A program made the translations under genes and the position numbers. The notes beneath the pieces are model-generated. The model was not told the DNA's origin, made no database searches, and worked only from the letters and a program-made list of their open reading frames with translations. A stretch of DNA of 10,899 nt from assembly GCA_030620255.1 (NCBI GenBank), contig JAUXFB010000016.1, positions 1 through 10,899 on the forward strand. The letters run 5' to 3'. Origin of the DNA: Candidatus Aminicenantota bacterium. GTDB taxonomy: Bacteria > Acidobacteriota > Aminicenantia > UBA2199. Positions 6,329-10,899 of this stretch are shown here, in pieces. The first letter of the stretch is position 1. The number at the start of each line of letters is the position of its first letter.

Positions 6329-6823
6329 ATGAAATTCGTTGATATAGATGTTAAAAAGCTATTCCAGCTAATGCAGGAGCATGATATATCTGAGGTTAAC
6401 CTCAGAGACGGGAAAATTTCAGTTGAGGTGAAACGAAATAGAGAAAATGAATTTTTTGTTCCAGATTCAAATAAAAATATAAATAGTTCAAATCTAATTA
6501 CAGATGAGAACCAGAAAGTAAAGAAAGATGTTGAACCCCTTAATGAAAAGTCATTTGTTCAGGAACAGGAAGATAAGAATATCTATTCAGTTAAAGCACC
6601 ATTGGTAGGTACTTTTTACAAAGCATCTGATCCTGATTCAGATCCTTTTGTAGAAAAGGGAGACAAAGTGAAAAAGGGTGACGTCTTATGTATTGTAGAA
6701 GCTATGAAAAGTATGAATGAAATTCAGTCAGATGTAAGTGGTGAAATAAAAGAGGTCTGTATGAAAAACACTGAGCTTGTAGAGTTTGGACAGGTCTTAT
6801 TTAAAATAGATACCTCTGTATAA
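6329..6823 (+). CDS. accB: Biotin carboxyl carrier protein of acetyl-CoA carboxylase (BCCP)
   Basis: Carries biotin between the biotin carboxylase and carboxyltransferase halves of acetyl-CoA carboxylase in the cytoplasm. The 164-residue length is typical. An N-terminal segment (about 1-36) fits the BCCP dimerisation region. The linker (about 37-85) is rich in Asn, Ser, Lys and Glu instead of the usual Pro/Ala. The biotinyl domain is at about 86-162. The biotin site is EAMKSMNEI with Lys127; the Ser after the Lys replaces the Met or Leu of many homologues. The PDSDPFVEKGD segment corresponds to the 'thumb' that marks bacterial ACC carriers. A perfect AGGAGG precedes the ATG by 5 bases. It is the first gene of accBCDA. 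Confidence 0.95.
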   Translation: MKFVDIDVKKLFQLMQEHDISEVNLRDGKISVEVKRNRENEFFVPDSNKNINSSNLITDENQKVKKDVEPLNEKSFVQEQEDKNIYSVKAPLVGTFYKASDPDSDPFVEKGDKVKKGDVLCIVEAMKSMNEIQSDVSGEIKEVCMKNTELVEFGQVLFKIDTSV

Positions 6824-6827
6824 TTCC

Positions 6828-8171
6828 ATGATATCTAAAATTCTTATAGCCAATAGAGGGGAAATTGCTGTAAGAATTATAAGAGCAGCAAAAGAACTGG
6901 GTAAAAAAACAGTTTTAGTGCATTCTACAGTTGATAAAGATTCCCTGGCTGCAAAAATGGCTGACAAATCCATTTGTATAGGTCCTCCTCCAGCATTGGA
7001 CAGCTACCTTTTTTATCAGAATATTCTTTCAGCAGCAATTTCTGTAAAAGCTGATGCAATTCATCCGGGTTATGGTTTTCTTGCTGAAAATCCTTTTTTT
7101 GCAGAAGCTTGCAGAGCATTAAAAATAGTTTTTATTGGTCCAGAACCAAATGTTATTCGTAAAATGGGAGATAAAGCAAAAGCCAAATTAATAATGGAAA
7201 AATTCGGTATCCCAGTTGTTCCTGGTTCAAAGGGTATTATTGATTCTCATGAAAAGGCATTATCAATAATTGAGGAAATCGGATACCCAATTATTTTAAA
7301 AGCATCTGCCGGAGGTGGTGGTAAAGGGATGAGAATTGTATTCAACAGGGGTGAATTAGAGAATGCCTATAAGTTTGCATCTTCTGAGGCTCAACAGACT
7401 TTTGGAGACTCCAGTGTATATGTTGAAAAATATATTTCTGGCCCAAAACATATTGAGGTCCAAATACTTGGAGATAAATATGGAAATGTAGTTCACCTGT
7501 TTGAAAGAGATTGTTCAATTCAAAGACGACACCAGAAATTACTTGAAGAAGCACCTTCTCCTTCAATTGACAATAGTACCAGAGAACAGATGGGAGAAAT
7601 CGCTGTAAAAGCAGCAAAATCAGTTGAATATGATTCTGCTGGAACAATTGAATTTTTATATGATATTGAGTCAAAAGAATTCTATTTTATTGAGATGAAT
7701 ACAAGGATACAGGTTGAACATCCAGTTTCTGAAATGATTACTGGAGTTGATTTAATTAAATATCAGATTAGGATTGCAAATGGAGAAAAGCTTGACTTAA
7801 AACAGGAAAATATCCAGAAGAATGGGCATGCTGTTGAGTGCAGAATCAATGCTGAGGATCCTTTAAAAGATTTTAGCCCTTGTGCTGGGAAAATTACTCA
7901 GTTGATCGTTCCTGGTGGACCTGGTATCCGTGTTGATTCAGGCGTATATCCAGGCTATGAGATCCCTCCATATTATGATTCAATGGTGGCAAAATTGATA
8001 GCCTGGGGATCTGACAGAAGGGAAGCTATTGAACGAATGAAACGTGCTCTGGAGGAATTTCACATTGATGGTTTAAAAACTACAATTTCTTTTCATATAG
8101 ATGTTTTAAAAAACAAAAAATTTCTTACAGGTCTATATACCACTGATTTTATAAAAGATTATTTTAGCTAA
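6828..8171 (+). CDS. accC: Biotin carboxylase subunit of acetyl-CoA carboxylase
   Basis: ATP-dependent carboxylation of the biotin on AccB with bicarbonate. The 447 residues match the E. coli enzyme in length and layout: N-terminal domain (ILIANRGEIAVRIIRA), ATP-grasp domain with the glycine-rich loop AGGGGKGMR at 161-169, the RDCSIQRRHQKLLEEAPS segment at 227-244, and the active-site stretch EMNTRIQVEHP at 289-299. Arg339 in ECRINAED corresponds to the E. coli catalytic Arg338, and Glu297 to Glu296. No key residue is missing. The ATG begins 4 bases after the accB stop with no clear Shine-Dalgarno, so translation is probably coupled to accB. Pyruvate or propionyl-CoA carboxylase subunits share this domain, but the adjacent accB, accD and accA settle the assignment. 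Confidence 0.97.
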   Translation: MISKILIANRGEIAVRIIRAAKELGKKTVLVHSTVDKDSLAAKMADKSICIGPPPALDSYLFYQNILSAAISVKADAIHPGYGFLAENPFFAEACRALKIVFIGPEPNVIRKMGDKAKAKLIMEKFGIPVVPGSKGIIDSHEKALSIIEEIGYPIILKASAGGGGKGMRIVFNRGELENAYKFASSEAQQTFGDSSVYVEKYISGPKHIEVQILGDKYGNVVHLFERDCSIQRRHQKLLEEAPSPSIDNSTREQMGEIAVKAAKSVEYDSAGTIEFLYDIESKEFYFIEMNTRIQVEHPVSEMITGVDLIKYQIRIANGEKLDLKQENIQKNGHAVECRINAEDPLKDFSPCAGKITQLIVPGGPGIRVDSGVYPGYEIPPYYDSMVAKLIAWGSDRREAIERMKRALEEFHIDGLKTTISFHIDVLKNKKFLTGLYTTDFIKDYFS

Positions 8172-8183
8172 AGGAGATAAATT

Positions 8184-8975
8184 ATGTCAAAATTGTTCCC
8201 AAAATGTCCAAAATGTAATACATCTCATTTTATCTCTTTTTTGAAACATGCACATTATGTATGTTCTAAATGTGGTTATTTATTAAGGCTTGATGCAGTA
8301 ATAAGGGTTAAAATGATTTGTGATAAAAGGAGTTTTACGCAATTTGATGAGAATATTGGGAGTCTGGATCCTCTGGAATTCCCAAAATACAGAGATAAAC
8401 TGGATAAATCTATAAAGGAGACAAAATTGAATGAAGCTGTTCTAACTGGAACTTGCAAGATAAAGGGATTTCCTTCAACTATTGGAGTTATGGATCCAAG
8501 ATTTATAATGGGATCAATGGGTTCTGCTGTTGGAGAAAAAATAACAAGACTTTTAGAGTGTTCTTTAGACAATTTCCTCCCATCTGTTATTATTATTCTT
8601 TCAGGAGGAGCAAGGATGCAGGAGGGCATTCTTTCCTTAATGCAAATGGCAAAAACATCTGCTGCTGTAAAACGCCTGAATGATAATCATCTTCCTCTTT
8701 TTACTGTATTAACAGATCCCACAACCGGGGGCGTTACTGCTTCATATGCTATGCTGGGGAACGTGATAATTGCTGAACCTAATGCATTAATAGGTTTTGC
8801 AGGACCAAGGGTTATTGAGCAGACAATTGGGCAGAGACTTCCACAAGGATTTCAGAGAGCTGAATTTTTATTAGAACATGGTATGCTAGATATGGTAGTA
8901 CAAAGAAAACAGTTAAGATCTGTTTTAGGTACTTTATTAAAGATTCATTCTCAAAGACCATATTCATATCATTAA
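8184..8975 (+). CDS. accD: Acetyl-CoA carboxylase carboxyltransferase beta subunit
   Basis: With AccA it transfers the carboxyl group from carboxybiotin to acetyl-CoA, making malonyl-CoA. The 263 residues include an N-terminal zinc ribbon with two CxxC pairs (Cys8/Cys11 and Cys27/Cys30) and the crotonase-like carboxyltransferase fold: SGGARMQEG at 140-148, DPTTGGVTASYAMLGN at 178-193, and GFAGPRVIEQTIGQRLPQGF after about 204. It is about 40 residues shorter than E. coli AccD, mainly through a short C-terminal tail. A Shine-Dalgarno (AAGGAGA) lies in the 12-base gap after accC. Confidence 0.95.
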   Translation: MSKLFPKCPKCNTSHFISFLKHAHYVCSKCGYLLRLDAVIRVKMICDKRSFTQFDENIGSLDPLEFPKYRDKLDKSIKETKLNEAVLTGTCKIKGFPSTIGVMDPRFIMGSMGSAVGEKITRLLECSLDNFLPSVIIILSGGARMQEGILSLMQMAKTSAAVKRLNDNHLPLFTVLTDPTTGGVTASYAMLGNVIIAEPNALIGFAGPRVIEQTIGQRLPQGFQRAEFLLEHGMLDMVVQRKQLRSVLGTLLKIHSQRPYSYH

Positions 8976-8989
8976 AGAGATGAGATTTA

Positions 8990-9007
8990 GTTTATATATT
9001 TATAAAC
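8990..9007 (+). other. AT-only hairpin between accD and accA
   Basis: GTTTATA-TATT-TATAAAC is a perfect 7-base-pair inverted repeat in the 57-base gap between accD and accA. It has one G-C pair and no following U-run, so it is not a terminator. It could mark an RNA processing site or simply reflect AT-rich composition. Confidence 0.35.
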
Positions 9008-9032
9008 ATAAGTAATAAACAAAGGGGGTTAA

Positions 9033-9851
9033 ATGTCTCATACAGAGAATAAGAAAGTTAAAGCAATAGATATTGTCAGACTTGCCAGACATACAAAAAG
9101 ACCTACAACTTTAGATTATATAGGCTTTATAATAAAAGATTTTATTGAGCTTCATGGAGATAGAAGATTCAGTGATGATAAAGCTATTGTAGGAGGCATT
9201 GGGTTTTTAGAGGATATTGCAGTTACTGTTATAGGTCATCAAAAGGGTAGAAATGTTAAGGAGAATATAAGAAGAAATTTTGGGATGGCAAACCCTGAAG
9301 GGTATAGAAAAGCCTTAAGATTAATGGAGGAAGCAGAGAGATTTGGCAGGCCGATTATCAATTTCATAGATACTCCCGGTGCTTACCCCGGTATTGGAGC
9401 TGAAGAAAGGGGGCAGGCAGAGGCAATTGCATACAATCTTTATAAGATGTCAACTCTTAGGACCCCGATTATTTCAATTGTTACTGGTGAAGGAGGGTCT
9501 GGAGGTGCACTGGCATTAAGTGTTGCTGACAGGATTTACATGTTATCAAATACTATTTATTCTGTTATTTCTCCTGAAGGATGTGCTTCTATCCTTTGGA
9601 AAGATGCAGGAAAAGCTGCTGCTGCTGCGGAATCTTTAAAACTCACTGCAAAAGACCTTTTTTATTTTAAAATTATCGATGGTATTATAGAAGAACCTGC
9701 AAATGGCGCTCATGAAGATCATGAATCAACTGCAAAACAGATAAAAAGTACTTTAATTTCAGCTTTTGATGAATTGCTCTTAATTGAGCCTTCAACTCTA
9801 ATTGATCAAAGATACCAGAAATATCGGGAAATAGGAGTTTTTTCAGAGTAA
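9033..9851 (+). CDS. accA: Acetyl-CoA carboxylase carboxyltransferase alpha subunit
   Basis: Partner of AccD in the malonyl-CoA-forming transferase. The 272 residues carry the family blocks: [17 protein letters not shown] (14-30), ELHGDR (39-44), GHQKGR (68-73), [16 protein letters not shown] (83-98), [16 protein letters not shown] (113-128), [17 protein letters not shown] (151-167) and [11 protein letters not shown] (181-191). It lacks roughly the first 50 residues of E. coli AccA, the N-terminal helical extension; such short forms are known in other bacteria. The start is well fixed: a TAA lies immediately before the ATG in the same frame, and a GGGGG Shine-Dalgarno (9024-9028) lies 4 bases upstream. 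It is the last gene of accBCDA; no clear terminator follows. Confidence 0.96.
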   Translation: MSHTENKKVKAIDIVRLARHTKRPTTLDYIGFIIKDFIELHGDRRFSDDKAIVGGIGFLEDIAVTVIGHQKGRNVKENIRRNFGMANPEGYRKALRLMEEAERFGRPIINFIDTPGAYPGIGAEERGQAEAIAYNLYKMSTLRTPIISIVTGEGGSGGALALSVADRIYMLSNTIYSVISPEGCASILWKDAGKAAAAAESLKLTAKDLFYFKIIDGIIEEPANGAHEDHESTAKQIKSTLISAFDELLLIEPSTLIDQRYQKYREIGVFSE

Positions 9852-9869
9852 CATTTTTATAAATATACA

Positions 9870-9906
9870 TTGAAATCTTGACTTTTTTTGGTTTATAGAT
9901 GAAAAT
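9870..9906 (+). promoter_or_regulatory. Possible promoter of the DUF4388-like gene
   Basis: Two overlapping candidates exist. TTGAAA (9870-9875) has an 18-base spacer to TATAGA (9894-9899), and TTGACT (9878-9883) has a 17-base spacer to GAAAAT (9901-9906). Each has a 5/6 match at -35 and a 4/6 match at -10. In such AT-rich DNA these could be chance matches, and read-through from accA is also possible. Confidence 0.35.
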
Positions 9907-9909
9907 AAT

Positions 9910-9932
9910 ATATTAAGGATATTACTTAATAT
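9910..9932 (+). promoter_or_regulatory. Inverted repeat over the ribosome binding site and start codon
   Basis: ATATTAAG (9910-9917) and CTTAATAT (9925-9932) form a perfect 8-base-pair inverted repeat with a 7-base loop. In RNA the stem would contain part of the weak Shine-Dalgarno AAGGA (9915-9919) and the AU of the AUG at 9931. It could repress translation, or in DNA act as an operator. Confidence 0.45.
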
Positions 9933-10899
9933 GTTAAATGAAAAAGGTCTTTTAAGTGAGACTCCTACAATAAAATTATTGTTAACTGTATTTGAAGAAA
10001 ATCTAACAGGATATCTCTATATAAAGAGACAAGAAATTGTTAAAGCATTGTATTTCAAAAATGGAGAATTAGTGTGGGCAAGTTCATCTTCAGATGTTGA
10101 TAAGATTGAAAATATATTATTATTAAAAGGTTTGGTTAAACCTATTATTATTGAAGAGTTAAAAAAAGAAAATGAGTTAAATAAATCAGCAGGAAAATTA
10201 TTACTTGAAAGGGGGATTATTACACTTGAAGAGTTTATAAAATTTACAAAAGAACAATTAGGAAATATTATAATAAGTGTGTTGAAATGGCATGAGGGAG
10301 AATACAGATATGTAAAAGAGCCTCCACCTGACAATCAATTTAATTTAGATCTGAATATTATGAGTTTTGTGTTTAATTTTATCATTAAGGATATCGATGA
10401 AAGTATAATAATGAAGGAAATTGGTTCATTTCATACAAAGTTAGTCAGAAATTCTGATGAAAGAAAAATAAAAAAATATTCTTTAAGTGATAAACAGAAA
10501 GAACTTCTATTTATTTTTGATAATGAAATTAAATTGGAAGATTTTTTGTCAAGATATTCTGAAGCTAACAAGCGATCTCTATTAAAAATAGTTTATTTCT
10601 TTTTAATGGCTGAACTAATACTAAAAGACGAATTTGAATTGCCAGACACTTCAACTTTAGATGAAAAGGACAATAAAGATGATCTTGGTGAATTTAAAAT
10701 TGAAACCAAGCAGGATAATTTATATGTAATTGATGGCTATAAAGAGGAGGAAGAGGATGAAAATAATGTGAAAAAAGAGGAAGATTTTGATGTTCAGAAG
10801 ATGATCTTAGAAGAGGAAAAGCAAGGGAAAAGTTTCAATTTTATTATTTTGTTTATAGTATTGATATTTATTATAGGTAGTATCATCTTATATTTATTA
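9931..10899 (+). CDS. DUF4388 (PATAN-like) protein with C-terminal membrane segment, 3' partial
   Basis: The reading frame stays open from the ATG to the window edge, giving 323 codons without a stop, so the gene continues outside. Residues about 13-115 resemble DUF4388/PATAN: KLLLTVFEENLTGYLYIKRQ, ALYFKNGELVWASSSS (39-54), then GKLLLERGIITLEEFIKFTK (88-107) and LKWHEGEYRYV. Such domains occur in cytoplasmic signalling and motility regulators and are thought to mediate protein contacts; no enzymatic motif is seen. Residues about 186-232 form a second helical region that I do not recognise. Residues 240-300 are a highly charged Glu/Asp/Lys linker. Residues 302-323 (FNFIILFIVLIFIIG...) are a transmembrane helix, so further sequence probably lies outside the cytoplasm. 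It starts 79 bases after accA; a functional link to fatty-acid synthesis is not shown. Confidence 0.7.
   Translation, partial: MLNEKGLLSETPTIKLLLTVFEENLTGYLYIKRQEIVKALYFKNGELVWASSSSDVDKIENILLLKGLVKPIIIEELKKENELNKSAGKLLLERGIITLEEFIKFTKEQLGNIIISVLKWHEGEYRYVKEPPPDNQFNLDLNIMSFVFNFIIKDIDESIIMKEIGSFHTKLVRNSDERKIKKYSLSDKQKELLFIFDNEIKLEDFLSRYSEANKRSLLKIVYFFLMAELILKDEFELPDTSTLDEKDNKDDLGEFKIETKQDNLYVIDGYKEEEEDENNVKKEEDFDVQKMILEEEKQGKSFNFIILFIVLIFIIGSIILYLL

Noticed and set aside
8276..8683. Open frames on both strands within accD
   Set aside because: They are alternative-frame shadows of a gene with full family motifs.
8990..9007. A transcription terminator between accD and accA
   Set aside because: The stem is almost all A-T, no U-run follows, and accA is expected to be co-transcribed.
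10017..10334. Minus-strand open frame of 105 codons
   Set aside because: It is antisense to the continuous DUF4388-like frame, which has recognisable domain motifs; the Ser/Phe/Asn-rich translation is typical of antisense AT-rich sequence.
1..10899. CRISPR array, rRNA, complete tRNA or transposase gene
   Set aside because: No regularly spaced repeats, ribosomal or tRNA sequence, or transposase motifs were found on either strand.

Overview
The window is strongly AT-rich bacterial chromosome. A TonB-dependent outer-membrane receptor and a periplasmic binding protein without a lipobox indicate a Gram-negative (diderm) organism. The sequence alone does not fix the phylum. A DUF4388-type protein at the right end is a protein class that I associate with Thermodesulfobacteriota ('delta-proteobacteria'), Acidobacteriota and related lineages, but this is only a hint.

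Bases 1-4690, minus strand: a compact vitamin B12 uptake operon. A near-consensus promoter (about 4656-4684) starts an RNA that begins with a cobalamin riboswitch (4476-4650). The genes then run in the order btuB (outer-membrane receptor), btuF (periplasmic binding protein), btuD (ATPase) and btuC (permease). Spacing is 13 bases between btuB and btuF, and both later junctions are 8-base overlaps. The products form one route: BtuB brings cobalamin across the outer membrane, BtuF captures it, and BtuCD pumps it inward. The riboswitch is expected to shut the operon off when intracellular cobalamin is high.

Bases 4735-6328, plus strand: a single Fic-family AMP-transferase gene (4783-5910) with an N-terminal inhibitory motif and a C-terminal winged helix. 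It has no Shine-Dalgarno sequence and almost no leader. It is bracketed by two similar copies of a roughly 40-base element built on TGATACGAT...ATGATAC. The 418-base gap after it holds the second copy, an array of four heptanucleotides and a REP-like hairpin. This looks like accessory DNA between two housekeeping operons.

Bases 6250-9851, plus strand: a complete acetyl-CoA carboxylase operon, accB-accC-accD-accA, behind a good sigma70-type promoter. AccC carboxylates biotin carried on AccB, and AccD plus AccA transfer the carboxyl group to acetyl-CoA, giving malonyl-CoA for fatty-acid synthesis.

Bases 9852-10899, plus strand: an intergenic stretch with promoter-like hexamers and a hairpin over the start codon. 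It is followed by the first 323 codons of a DUF4388-like gene that runs off the window just inside a predicted transmembrane segment.

The least explained parts are the repeat-bracketed fic locus, the REP-like and heptamer DNA at 6134-6241, the riboswitch expression platform, and the hairpin at the start of the DUF4388-like gene.
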